A DNA stretch of 64,000 bases, from positions 62,001-126,000 of the forward strand of contig NZ_OZ245776.1 in assembly GCF_965227735.1 (NCBI RefSeq), written 5' to 3'. Made by a program: the position numbers and the translations under genes. The notes under the pieces were generated by a model that was not told where the DNA came from, did no database searches, and saw nothing but the letters and a program-made list of their open reading frames with translations. The DNA is from Larkinella sp965227735. GTDB lineage: Bacteria; Bacteroidota; Bacteroidia; Cytophagales; Spirosomataceae. Within the stretch, counting starts at the first letter, position 1. Every line of letters begins with the position of its first letter. Below, piece by piece: positions 9,023 to 17,817 of this stretch.

Positions 9023-9760
9023 TTAAATCAGTCTTTTATTGATCTTCTCGGCTGAGTTCCGAAGAGAAGCAATCAGTTGTCTTTTGTCGAGCGCCATGTA
9101 ACGGTATTCGGGCAGGTAGATGCTGAGACTGGCCACCACCAGGCCATTCTTGTAAATGGGTACTGCCAGCCCCATGACATGGCGGTTGGCAATCGTTTGC
9201 AGGGCCAGTTCTTCCCGGCGAATAAGCGCCAGGGTTTCCAGCAGGTTCGATTCGGATTGAATTTCGGGCCAGGAATCGCCGGTTGGCAGACCAAATTTTG
9301 CGATAAACCGCTGCTTCTTTTCGTCGGGGAGCATCGCTATCAAAAGCCGCCCGGAAGCCGAATCGTACACCGGCTTGATGTCGGTCGTCCGCACCTGTAA
9401 ATCCTGTTCAGCGAACGTTCGATACAACGCAATCCGCTGATTATCTTTAAGAACAGCCAGCAAACAGTTTTCATTAATGTGCAGTGTCAGGGCGTCCATT
9501 TCTTCACGGGCCGCTTCCAGTAAGTCTTTCTGATACGATTTATTTCCCGTTAAGTAATACGATTTGGCACCCAGAATATACCCTTTTTTGGTACCGACCT
9601 GCTCGACATACCCCCGGGTGACCAACGTCTTGAGAATGTTGGCGCAAGTACCGTGGTTTAGACTTAAGCCGTCGGCCAGTTCCGTGAGGGATTTGGGTTT
9701 CTCCGGTTCATTCGCAATTTGCTCCAGCAGGTCGAGAGCGCGGTTAATTACCTGAATCAT
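9023..9760 (-). CDS. IclR family transcriptional regulator
   Basis: This 245-residue regulator has an N-terminal winged helix-turn-helix (about 5-60; SLTELADGLSLNHGTCANILK region, in part) and a C-terminal IclR effector-binding domain (about 75-240; DLQVRTTD, ASGRLLIAML, MGLAVPIY). IclR proteins commonly control sugar-acid and aromatic catabolism. It lies directly upstream of, and on the same strand as, the SusC-SusD-xylanase-dehydratase block, so it is the likely local regulator, perhaps responding to a uronate or keto-deoxy sugar acid. An AT-rich inverted repeat before its start may be its operator. Confidence 0.88.
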   Translation of the reverse strand: MIQVINRALDLLEQIANEPEKPKSLTELADGLSLNHGTCANILKTLVTRGYVEQVGTKKGYILGAKSYYLTGNKSYQKDLLEAAREEMDALTLHINENCLLAVLKDNQRIALYRTFAEQDLQVRTTDIKPVYDSASGRLLIAMLPDEKKQRFIAKFGLPTGDSWPEIQSESNLLETLALIRREELALQTIANRHVMGLAVPIYKNGLVVASLSIYLPEYRYMALDKRQLIASLRNSAEKINKRLI

Positions 9761-9772
9761 TTTACATCAATT

Positions 9773-9801
9773 TTATAATGCAAAATAAATGCAAATTATA
9801 A
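9773..9801. promoter_or_regulatory. AT-rich inverted repeat, candidate IclR operator
   Basis: TTATAATGCA and TGCAAATTATAA face each other 13 bases before the regulator ATG, with ATGCAAA also directly repeated. A related ATTATAAAAT stretch occurs before the SusC gene (around 8859). Autoregulation is inferred only; the AT-rich context makes chance similarity possible. Confidence 0.35.
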
Positions 9802-9846
9802 CAAACCAAAAATCATCTTGCCAAATCCTTAGCAACCGGTCTGTGA

Positions 9847-9898
9847 AACAAAACTGGCCGGGATCAGAACTGCGTTTTGCAGCACCAATCCCGGCCAG
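9847..9898 (-). terminator. Terminator of the M14 peptidase gene
   Basis: An 11-bp stem (CTGGCCGGGAT with its complement) encloses a second small stem (CTGC/GCAG). On the minus strand it is followed by TTTTGTTT. It lies about 25 bases after the peptidase stop. Confidence 0.75.
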
Positions 9899-9923
9899 CG
9901 GAATGATTCAGTATTCGACCCGG

Positions 9924-12734
9924 TTACGGCATCGACGTCGAATACAATTGGTTAAACAGCAGTTTGAACGTGCCCTGCGCCTGCGCGCGGAAGGTGATTT
10001 CCGGACCAAAGGCGTAGAGTTTGCCGGAACCGACGGGGGCCATGAAAGCCGCAACACCATCCTGCAAATAGGCCTGTCCCCAGGCCCAGCCACTCCGCAG
10101 CGGTTTGTCGGTCGAGAACCACGCCAGAGGTTTTACGGTCCCTTTCGCCACAGCATCCGGAGAGATTTTGAAAACCGGGCTGGCGTCGAAATACACATCC
10201 GTTTGCTTCGCCATACCCCAGGTCGCCTGCTGGGTCGAATCCAGATCGATCCGCAGTATGCTGCCGGGAATGTAGTATTTTTCGTTCGACAGTGGCCGTT
10301 CCTGACCCGCATTGGTCATTTCCACCAGCGCATTTTTCACCGGCAAACCCAGGTGATAGGCGAGGTTGGTGCTGCTGCCGATGGTGACAACATTGCCGCC
10401 TGCTTCCAGAAATTTCCGGAGTTCCGGAATCGACTTTTCGGCGGTAATCTTGCCCAGCCACGGCCGGAATTCGGCGGGCAACTCTTCGGCTTTGGGTTCC
10501 CGGCTGGCATAACCGCCACCTTCGCCCGGCCCACCGCTACGGGTAGCACCCGCTGCCGGAATGGCCCGGGTCACGAATACAATGACGTCGTATTTCTTCT
10601 TCAAGTCACCGGCGTCAATGTCCTGCGAATACACCACCTGCATCGGAAAATGGTATTGTTCCATGATCCAGCGCACCCAGCCCGACGGCATCGATCCGCC
10701 GTAGGCATCCCACAAGGCAATCCGCATTGGAGCCACTTTGACCAGCGAACCCGTCGGTCGTTTGGCCACACCAACTACTTCCAGCCCCAGTTCTTTGGCC
10801 GATTTGTCCAGAATCGACTTCGCTTTGGCCGAAGCCGGAACAAAGAACGCGCCCGCGCCGAGCGACGATTTACCGCTAACACCGGTCGGTAACCGGAACA
10901 CCTCAACACCCGATTTCAGCAAATCATTGACCGCAATGAAGGTGTTATTGGCCTGCGCGCTCAGCGCGTATCCAGCCGCAGCCGTCGCGTCGATTTTTCC
11001 TTTCGGCGACTGCAATTCGCCATACGGCAGTTTTTTGAACGGCCCATCAAACCCTTCCAGAATCCGGTCGACTTTGACACCCATCTGGAACGCCAATGTC
11101 CAGCCAGCAGCATCGTAGGGACGAACCGGCGGTCCACCGGGATACTGGAAATCGTTCGGGTGATCCTGCGGTTCGAACATGTCCAGCACGTGGGGCCGGA
11201 ACGCCTGATCGGTTTTGACGACGTACGAACCCGCCGGATATTTTTTGCCCGCGACCGTAAAATCAGCCGTGGCTTCCTGAATCTGAATCCCGGTTTTGAT
11301 GAGGGCGTTGACAAATTTGACCGCCGTGGCAAAATCCGGTTGGTCGGCCGAAATGATAAACCCGCGTGGGTCCCGTAGCGCCGGATCTTTCAAAACCGCA
11401 TCGAAATATTTCACCGGAATTCCACCACCACGCGGCAGCAAACCGTATTGATCGGGCGTCGTAGCCCCGGCGGCTCCGGGAGCGGCTTTTTTCAAATCCG
11501 CCTGGTGCAATTGATTGATCGCATCGACACGTTTCGGCGAAAGCGTCCAGTAATCGGTGCTGCCGTGTTCAATGGCATTTTTGCCCATCTTATAAATGTT
11601 GTACAGCAACTGATCGCCGTGACGGGCCGCATAATCCAGCGTCGCGTAATTGAGCGAGATCGAATAATCGATCGACTGCTTGAAATGCCACTTCTGGGGC
11701 GTTACCGGAAACGGCGTATTACCGTTGGGAATCAGGCGATTGGGGACGAGCGGCACATCTTCGGGCGTCGGATTCCCGATGATTTCCGTCAGCAAACCGA
11801 TCATGTTGTGGAAGTGCGTCGTTGTGCGCAATCCACCGTTGTACCAGGTTGAGAAAACCGAACCGCCCAGTCGCGTAAAACCGGGTTTGTTTTCGGAATT
11901 CAGCCGGTTGATCATGGCCGCACCGAGGGCGTCGATTCCGGTGATCATCAGCGGTTCGAAGACGTAATTGAACGGGTCACGATACGGCGGTCCTGCCAGC
12001 ACCGAACCCGCCGGGCCACGCTGGTGGTGGTTGTACATAATTTGCGGCAACCACTCGATAAACAACTGACGACCAATATTTTGCGACTCTTTCATGTTCA
12101 TGATGAAAAAATCGCGGTTGTTGTCGTGACCCGCGTATTTCTGATACAGACGTGGCACATTTTCCAGCAAACGCTTTTCCGGTTTGGGTTCGCGCATATA
12201 CCAGCTACTGACCAGTTCCTGTCCATCAGGATTGGCGTGGGTGAGCAGAATCACCACGTTATCCAGAATCCGCAGCGTTTCGGGGTCTTTGCGGCTCACC
12301 AATTGCCAGGCGGTTTCGATCAGTTGCATGGTGCCGACGGTTTCGGTGGCATGCAAGCCACCATCGATCCAGACCACGGCCTTTCCTTCGGCCGCCATCG
12401 CGCGGGCCTGCTCATCACTGATGCCTTCGGCGCGGGCCAGTTTGGTAGAAATTTCCTTGTAGCGGTCGAGTTTTTTGAGATTTTCGGGCGACGACACGAT
12501 GATCATGTACTGGTGCCGCCCCTCTTCCGTCATGCCAATATCGACCAGTTTAGTGCGGTCCGAGGTGGCTAATTTTTTGAAATACGCTTCGGTTTGGGTG
12601 TAGGTGGCGAGTTGGTAGTCGTCACCGATGTTGAAACCGAAATGTTCTTTGGGTGAGGGAATCGTCTGCGCCTGAACGGCGGTCAGATTCAAAACCAGCA
12701 AGAAGAATAAACCTTGTAAAAAATGTCTTCTCAT
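9924..12734 (-). CDS. M14 family zinc carboxypeptidase, secreted
   Basis: The 936-residue protein is started at 12734, where MRRHFLQGLFFLLVLNLTAVQAQ (in part) gives a signal peptide; the frame runs 28 codons further up without a signal. The zinc motif H128-x-x-E131 is in GGLHATE, a further His lies in YNHHQRGP, and the probable catalytic Glu is in LLTEIIGNP. The catalytic domain covers about residues 40-350. The remaining 580 residues include a glutamine amidotransferase-like segment near 690-850 (IALWDAYGGSMPSGW, GGNVVTIGSSTNLA), as seen in large Bacteroidota members. It probably trims peptides in the periplasm. The neighbouring genes do not refine the role. Confidence 0.88.
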   Translation of the reverse strand: MRRHFLQGLFFLLVLNLTAVQAQTIPSPKEHFGFNIGDDYQLATYTQTEAYFKKLATSDRTKLVDIGMTEEGRHQYMIIVSSPENLKKLDRYKEISTKLARAEGISDEQARAMAAEGKAVVWIDGGLHATETVGTMQLIETAWQLVSRKDPETLRILDNVVILLTHANPDGQELVSSWYMREPKPEKRLLENVPRLYQKYAGHDNNRDFFIMNMKESQNIGRQLFIEWLPQIMYNHHQRGPAGSVLAGPPYRDPFNYVFEPLMITGIDALGAAMINRLNSENKPGFTRLGGSVFSTWYNGGLRTTTHFHNMIGLLTEIIGNPTPEDVPLVPNRLIPNGNTPFPVTPQKWHFKQSIDYSISLNYATLDYAARHGDQLLYNIYKMGKNAIEHGSTDYWTLSPKRVDAINQLHQADLKKAAPGAAGATTPDQYGLLPRGGGIPVKYFDAVLKDPALRDPRGFIISADQPDFATAVKFVNALIKTGIQIQEATADFTVAGKKYPAGSYVVKTDQAFRPHVLDMFEPQDHPNDFQYPGGPPVRPYDAAGWTLAFQMGVKVDRILEGFDGPFKKLPYGELQSPKGKIDATAAAGYALSAQANNTFIAVNDLLKSGVEVFRLPTGVSGKSSLGAGAFFVPASAKAKSILDKSAKELGLEVVGVAKRPTGSLVKVAPMRIALWDAYGGSMPSGWVRWIMEQYHFPMQVVYSQDIDAGDLKKKYDVIVFVTRAIPAAGATRSGGPGEGGGYASREPKAEELPAEFRPWLGKITAEKSIPELRKFLEAGGNVVTIGSSTNLAYHLGLPVKNALVEMTNAGQERPLSNEKYYIPGSILRIDLDSTQQATWGMAKQTDVYFDASPVFKISPDAVAKGTVKPLAWFSTDKPLRSGWAWGQAYLQDGVAAFMAPVGSGKLYAFGPEITFRAQAQGTFKLLFNQLYSTSMP

Positions 12735-12893
12735 AGGAAATCGGATTAGTTCGTTGGTAAGACGAAATAAGCTATTTTTCTGATTCCATAAATCAGTTAC
12801 AAAATATAATTTTATCATTTATAATGATTGCCATATATTTTATGGAAAATTACAGAAACAAAAGCTGTTGTGTGGCGCAAATCTCCAAACCAG

Positions 12894-13715
12894 CTACTCA
12901 ATCTTCTTCAGCTCCTCCTGCCGGTCCTTGTCCAGACTGACTTTGTCGAAGTCAGCGTTGGTGTTCAGTTCCACGCTGTACCCCTGAATTTTGTCAATCT
13001 CGACGGTGAGGTTGTTCGTCGTAAAATCGAAGATATGCCCACCGGCTTTGTGGTCGTCGGTCAGGTAATGAAAGTGAAAACCGGGGACATTGACCTTCGC
13101 CAGATAGCCCGGCAACAGAAAGCCGATCACCACACCACGCGTGTTGGTGAGGTTGAAAAGGTATTGTTCTTTGGCGAGGTGGTCTTTCAGCGACGGATAC
13201 GGTTTTTGGGCGGCACCGGGCGCGCGGGCCGTCAGTTTCGGAAAGTCGCCTTTCATCCGGATGGCATACATTTCATTGGCGGGCAAAACCGCCATCAGGT
13301 CTTTTTCAAGCTGGTCGAGCGTAGTTGTCCCGTTAATGGTAAAGGTGGAGTCCGCCTTGAAAAACTTTACAAAAGCAATCGACGTGCTGTCGGTGTCCGG
13401 CATCTCGTGAATGCTGCCGTCGGCGCTCACTTTGTACACCGTACCCTGATCGACGATCAGTTCGCCGTCCACCCGGTTGAAGGTGCCGATGCCAAAATCG
13501 CCTTTGGTTTTCAGTTGCCCCAGCGTCAGATTGCCGTCGAAGACCCCGGCGAGCAAGGCATCGATGATGGAATACTGGTACATGAAGTCATTAGTCTGGA
13601 CGGTCTTGGCGGTTTCGGCGGGTTGTTGCTGGGTGCAGCCCTGCATTAAAAAAAAACCACCCAGCAGAATGGTTAGCATGTTGTTTTTAGCCGCAGCCGT
13701 TGAGTCAGTAGTCAT
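12894..13715 (-). CDS. Acetolactate decarboxylase with lipoprotein-like signal
   Basis: The 273-residue protein matches acetolactate decarboxylase (BudA/AlsD), which converts 2-acetolactate to acetoin using zinc. The zinc-binding run FHFHYL..DHKAGGH is clear near 215-230, and GIGTFNRVDGE and GVVIGFLLP are family-typical. The first 30 residues hold a hydrophobic stretch ending MQGC, so Cys27 could be lipidated. That would place the enzyme outside the cytoplasm, which is unusual for acetoin synthesis. No acetolactate synthase is nearby. A start at 13679 (MLTILLGG) is a shorter alternative that keeps the signal. Confidence 0.87.
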   Translation of the reverse strand: MTTDSTAAAKNNMLTILLGGFFLMQGCTQQQPAETAKTVQTNDFMYQYSIIDALLAGVFDGNLTLGQLKTKGDFGIGTFNRVDGELIVDQGTVYKVSADGSIHEMPDTDSTSIAFVKFFKADSTFTINGTTTLDQLEKDLMAVLPANEMYAIRMKGDFPKLTARAPGAAQKPYPSLKDHLAKEQYLFNLTNTRGVVIGFLLPGYLAKVNVPGFHFHYLTDDHKAGGHIFDFTTNNLTVEIDKIQGYSVELNTNADFDKVSLDKDRQEELKKIE

Positions 13716-13734
13716 TTGAGGGAGAAAGGGTTAA

Positions 13735-13987
13735 GTTTTACCCCGGAGGGGTTGAACAGCGAAGCGTCGGTAGTCGTTGCCAAAACCGACAGCGGTTATA
13801 TTTTTTACCCCGGAGGGGTTAAACAGCGTAGCGTCTGCAGGTAGAATCCCGATTAACCGTTCCGCGTGCCGATAGGTACGCAACGATTCGCAGGGAAAAT
13901 GGGGTTGCGTACCTGACGGCACGCGGATATGAAAATAACCGAATATTCTACTACCGACGCTGCGCTGTTAGATCCCTCCGGGATAAA
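13735..13987. repeat. Nested palindromic intergenic element, copy A
   Basis: The outer arm (CCCCGGAGGGGTT then AACAGCGTAGCGTC) occurs twice on the left (13735-13773 and about 13800-13843). Its complement CTACCGACGCTGCGCTGTT lies on the right (13951-13987). An inner arm GCGTGCCGATAGGTACGC (13864-13881) is mirrored at 13908-13925. The same design recurs at 25625-25861. It fills the gap of about 316 bases between the acetolactate decarboxylase start and the Dabb stop, with no gene inside. Confidence 0.8.
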
Positions 13988-14031
13988 TGGCTTATATATC
14001 GAAATGAACCTAATTCCATCGTCGAAGTGGG

Positions 14032-14427
14032 TTACCGCTTCGGGCCAACGGAATCATAGACGATTACTTTTTCCCACAAGGCCGAATAGTCTTCCACGAA
14101 TTTCAGGTGAATGGGATGCGTCTGGTAAATCTCTTCATCCATCAGGTTATCGAAAAAGCACAGCCACGACACGGCATACGAGCGTTCGATGACGGAACGG
14201 GTGGTCGGTGCCGGTGTACCAATGTGTACCAGTTTGATCGTCGGCACCTTCGCCAGTTTATTCAGGCCTTCTATTAGTTTGGCTTTATCGGCCTCGCTGC
14301 CCGGATTTTTCAGGTAAAAATAAACGTGGTGGACAAACAGCTCTTTCGGTGCGCTGCCTGATAACCCCAGACCGAGTCCGGCACCAACACTGCTTTTGAC
14401 AAAGGCTCTGCGTGATTGTTCTTTCAT
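14032..14427 (-). CDS. Dabb (stress-responsive A/B barrel) protein with Tat signal
   Basis: The 131-residue protein starts with SRRAFVKSS and a Gly/Leu-rich stretch, a twin-arginine export signal. It is followed by one Dabb ferredoxin-like domain of about 95 residues (FVHHVYFYLK, HIGTPAPT, SWLCFFDNLMDEEIYQTHP in part, HLKFVEDYSALW). Dabb proteins are small dimeric barrels with varied roles, including polyketide cyclisation and stress response, and are mostly cytosolic. Export is therefore notable. The function is unknown. It is separate from the acetolactate decarboxylase because of the intervening nested repeat. Confidence 0.82.
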   Translation of the reverse strand: MKEQSRRAFVKSSVGAGLGLGLSGSAPKELFVHHVYFYLKNPGSEADKAKLIEGLNKLAKVPTIKLVHIGTPAPTTRSVIERSYAVSWLCFFDNLMDEEIYQTHPIHLKFVEDYSALWEKVIVYDSVGPKR

Positions 14428-14630
14428 AAAAGTTTGCTCCGATATTGAAGTTTCGTTGTGTTTTGTCCCCTTTAGGCCGGGCCGACGCTTCGGGATTTAG
14501 GGGTTAAAAGACAAAAATGAACAAGATTCTCCGATTTGCTGTCTGGTTCTGAAAAATACTTTCGCCGACCGAAAACCGCCCCAAACACCGGCTTATTCCG
14601 GGCAAATCGTCGGGGGCGGTTAAAATCCGT

Positions 14631-14642
14631 TACTTTTGCAGC
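14631..14642 (+). promoter_or_regulatory. Bacteroidota -7 box directly before the helicase start
   Basis: TACTTTTG fits TAnnTTTG and is followed by CAGC and then the ATG at 14643. With transcription starting a few bases after the box, the mRNA would have almost no leader. No good -33 TTG was found at the usual distance. Confidence 0.5.
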
Positions 14643-15965
14643 ATGGAAACCAACCTAGACCTTGCTCCCCTGCTTTCGAACCTGGGAATTGAAGCCTTCA
14701 ACCCCATGCAGCGGGAAGCCCGGGAAGCCATCGTGGCCGAGAAAGCGGTTTTGTTGCTGGCTCCCACCGGTTCCGGCAAAACCCTCGCTTTTTTGTTGCC
14801 CATTCTGCAACTACTTAAACCGGAGCAAAAAACAGTCCAATGTCTGATTCTGGCACCTTCGCGCGAACTGGCGTTGCAGATTGAGCAGGTCTGGAAAAAA
14901 ATGGGGACGGGTTTCAAAATCAACGTCTGCTACGGCGGACACCCAATGGCGACCGAAATTCAGAATCTGACTACACCACCGGCGGTTTTAATCGGAACAC
15001 CGGGGCGCATCGCCGACCACATCGACCGCAAAACGGTCGACCTTGACAGTATTCATACGCTGGTGCTGGATGAGTTCGACAAATCGCTGGAACTTGGTTT
15101 TCACGACCAGATGTCATACATCATCGGCGGTTTGCGGAATCTTCAAAAACGCGTGCTGGTTTCGGCTACGTCCGGCATTTCCATTCCGGAGTTTACGGGT
15201 GTGCGTTCGCCGGTCAAACTCGATTTTATTCCCGACGATGACCGCGACAAAAGCCTGACGACGAAAATTGTTATTTCGGAGGAAAAGGACAAAGTCGATA
15301 CGCTGTTTCGCTTGCTTTGCGCGCTGGATTCGGAAGCGGCTCTGATCTTCTGCAACCACCGTGATGCCGCCGAACGAACCAGCGCCATCCTGAACGAAAT
15401 GGGCATTGTTTCGACCTTCTACCACGGCGGCATGGAGCAGGACGACCGCGAACGCGCTCTGATACAGTTCCGAAACGGCAGTGTCAGCTACCTCATCACG
15501 ACGGACTTGGCCGCCCGGGGACTGGACATTCCCGAGATGAAATACGTCATTCACTACCACCTGCCGCTGCACGAACACGAGTTTTTGCACCGCAACGGCC
15601 GGACGGCCCGGATGCACGCTTCCGGAACCGCCTACATACTGCTGCACCGCAACGAAGAGCGCCCCCGCTATCTGCCCGAATCGCTCGACGAGTTTGTCAT
15701 TCCGGCCAATCAGCCGCTGCCCAATCCACCCCAATTCCAGACGATTTACATCAGTGGCGGCAAAAAAAACAAACTTAATAAAATCGACATTGTCGGATTT
15801 TTCTCCCAGAAAGGCGGCCTGGAAAAAGGCGATCTGGGCCTGATCGAAGTGAAAGACTTCATCTCCTTCGCGGCCGTCCGCAAATCCAAAGTCAGGGAAC
15901 TGCTGGCGAAGATCAAGGACGAAAAAATGAAAGGTAAAAAGTATAAGATTGAGGTGGCGAGGTAG
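14643..15965 (+). CDS. DEAD-box family RNA helicase with DEFD motif
   Basis: The 440-residue ATP-dependent RNA helicase shows the two RecA-like domains. Motifs are Q-like FNPMQREA near 19-26, Walker A APTGSGKT (40-47), PSRELALQ (71-78), TPGR (118-121), Walker B DEFD (142-145), SAT (173-175), then TTDLAARGLDIPEM and HRNGRTARM in the second domain. The usual DEAD is replaced by DEFD. The C-terminus (about 370-440; GGKKNKLNKIDIVGFFSQKGGL in part) resembles a DbpA-type RNA-binding domain, suggesting rRNA or ribosome work. It is monocistronic and convergent with the serine hydrolase gene. Confidence 0.9.
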   Translation: METNLDLAPLLSNLGIEAFNPMQREAREAIVAEKAVLLLAPTGSGKTLAFLLPILQLLKPEQKTVQCLILAPSRELALQIEQVWKKMGTGFKINVCYGGHPMATEIQNLTTPPAVLIGTPGRIADHIDRKTVDLDSIHTLVLDEFDKSLELGFHDQMSYIIGGLRNLQKRVLVSATSGISIPEFTGVRSPVKLDFIPDDDRDKSLTTKIVISEEKDKVDTLFRLLCALDSEAALIFCNHRDAAERTSAILNEMGIVSTFYHGGMEQDDRERALIQFRNGSVSYLITTDLAARGLDIPEMKYVIHYHLPLHEHEFLHRNGRTARMHASGTAYILLHRNEERPRYLPESLDEFVIPANQPLPNPPQFQTIYISGGKKNKLNKIDIVGFFSQKGGLEKGDLGLIEVKDFISFAAVRKSKVRELLAKIKDEKMKGKKYKIEVAR

Positions 15966-15976
15966 GGGGATGGAGG

Positions 15977-16041
15977 ATTGACGATGGACCATTGACGATT
16001 GACCATGGTCGGTGGTCAATCGTCAATGATCCATCGTCAAT
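15977..16041. terminator. Heptamer-repeat hairpin between convergent genes
   Basis: Arms of 28 bases (15977-16004 and 16014-16041) match with one mismatch and consist of 7-base units ATTGACG, ATGGACC, ATTGACG, ATTGACC. The right arm overlaps the last codons of the serine hydrolase gene. The position suggests a two-way terminator. Confidence 0.7.
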
Positions 16042-17603
16042 TTTTTCGTAAACTCCAGGTCGTGGAAGTCGTAACTGAAGTCGGTTAAGGGCGAAATGGC
16101 TTTCATTTTCATCGACACCGGTTTTCCTTCATAATCCAGCCCAAACATCACAAACGCATCGGCTTCCAGGCTCCGGTCGTTCCACTTCACCACGAACGTG
16201 TTGCCCTTATAAGGAAACAGTTCGCCCGATAAGCGCGGTGAGCGCTTCGATACGAACAGGAGTCTCAGGTTATCCGGCACAATCGAAACGTCGCCCAGCC
16301 ACTTATCGTGGTAGGTTCCGGTGTAAAAATGAATCGGCGGTTTGGCCGCAGTACTCTCCTTTTCAGCCTTGACGGTTTTCCAGACTTCGTCGGTTACTTT
16401 GTCGGCATTAGCGGTATTTTCGCGCAGCCGGTCGCTGTACTCCTTCACGCGATCGGTGCCGGTGATCCCGAAATAACTGTCGAGAATCTGATTGGTAATG
16501 GCCGTGAAAGCCGCCCCGGATTGCTGGTTGGTCAGCACAATAATGCCCAGTTTTAGTTCCGGTATAAGCATCACCTGCGTCACCATACCGGGCAAGCCGC
16601 CGGTGTGCGAAATCTGTTTGTAACCCTTTGCATCGTTCAGTCGCCAGCCCAACCCGTAGGAACTGAAATGGGTGTTATAGGGGCCGGGCGCGCGCACCGG
16701 AATGATCGTCTGGGGCGACCACATGTCGTCCTGCACTTTTGCACTGAACAACGTTTTGCTCAAACCGTCGCCATATTTTCCACCATTCAATTGCATGATC
16801 ACCCATTTGCTCAGGTCGTTGATGCTGCTGTTGATGCCGCCCGCCGAATTCCCGACGTCCAGCCGACCCCGCCTGACCGTCCGTAATTTGCCCTCGATCA
16901 CGGCGTGGGCCTCAATGACGTTCGATTTATTTTTGAGCCGGGAAAACGACGCTGCGCTGTTTTCCATCTGGAGCGGTTTCATGATCCGGGTTTCCACAAA
17001 TTCCTCCCAACTCTGGCCCGACGCCCGCTTCACCACCTCACCTGCGACCATATACAACAGATTGTCGTAATCGTATTTGGTCCGAAAACCGGACGTCTGT
17101 TTCAGATACCGCAGGTTATGAATCACGTCTTTCAACTGAAAATCACTCGAATCGGGAAAGAACATCAAATCTCCGGCGCCAAGGCCCAAGCCACTGCGGT
17201 GGGTCAGCAAATCGCGAATCGTAAAATCCTCGGTGACGTACGCATTGTATAGCCGAAACTCCGGGATGTAGTCGATCACCTTGTCGTCCCAGGTCAGTTT
17301 GCCCTCATCGACCAGCATGCCGAGCGTGGCCGCCGTAAACGCCTTGCTATTGGAAGCAATGCCGAATAGGGTGTTCGCGTCCACTTTCTGCGTCGAATGC
17401 ATGGACCGGACGCCATAGCCTTTCGAATGAATCACGTTCCCATCTTTCACAATGGCGACGGCAATTCCCGGCACCTCGAAGGTTTTCAGGGTTTTCTCGA
17501 CCAGTTGATCGATTTGGGGCGACGTGATGACCTGTGCAGAAGCCGGTTTTATAATCAGGAAACTGACCAATAGAAGGCCGATAAAGCGTATGGATGCTCT
17601 CAT
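16023..17603 (-). CDS. Serine hydrolase, class C beta-lactamase/PBP-like
   Basis: The 526-residue secreted protein has a signal peptide ending ASAQ. The S-x-x-K motif is Ser84-Lys87 (SNSK), and the Y-x-N motif is Tyr179-Asn181 (YDYDN). A third-motif candidate HTGGLPG lies near 345. A DUF3471-like C-terminal domain of about 100 residues follows (HFYTGTYHDKWLGDVSIV in part). Relatives act as esterases, D-aminopeptidases or cell-wall peptidases; true lactamase activity should not be assumed. The stop codon lies inside the convergent hairpin. Confidence 0.88.
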   Translation of the reverse strand: MRASIRFIGLLLVSFLIIKPASAQVITSPQIDQLVEKTLKTFEVPGIAVAIVKDGNVIHSKGYGVRSMHSTQKVDANTLFGIASNSKAFTAATLGMLVDEGKLTWDDKVIDYIPEFRLYNAYVTEDFTIRDLLTHRSGLGLGAGDLMFFPDSSDFQLKDVIHNLRYLKQTSGFRTKYDYDNLLYMVAGEVVKRASGQSWEEFVETRIMKPLQMENSAASFSRLKNKSNVIEAHAVIEGKLRTVRRGRLDVGNSAGGINSSINDLSKWVIMQLNGGKYGDGLSKTLFSAKVQDDMWSPQTIIPVRAPGPYNTHFSSYGLGWRLNDAKGYKQISHTGGLPGMVTQVMLIPELKLGIIVLTNQQSGAAFTAITNQILDSYFGITGTDRVKEYSDRLRENTANADKVTDEVWKTVKAEKESTAAKPPIHFYTGTYHDKWLGDVSIVPDNLRLLFVSKRSPRLSGELFPYKGNTFVVKWNDRSLEADAFVMFGLDYEGKPVSMKMKAISPLTDFSYDFHDLEFTKKLTMDH

Positions 17604-17817
17604 AAGGGAGATTTTGATGGGTTTTTAAAGATACGCAGTTCGCGCCGATTAATTATTCATCCATCCAGCAAACCATTCATCGATCCGTTTTACCGCCGGA
17701 GTACTATGCATAGCAAGGTAGCGCATTTCGCCGTTGTTTTGATCCATCGAAACGGCAAATCACAAGCTGCCGCAGACAACAACAAATACGAAACACAACA
17801 CAAAAACAACAAATACC

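Noticed and set aside
13735..13987. Possible insertion sequence
   Set aside because: The element contains inverted repeats but no transposase frame, so it is listed as a non-coding repeat.
16023..17603. Calling the serine hydrolase a beta-lactamase resistance gene
   Set aside because: S-x-x-K and Y-x-N motifs are shared by many esterases and peptidases, and the DUF3471-like tail and length do not point to a lactamase.
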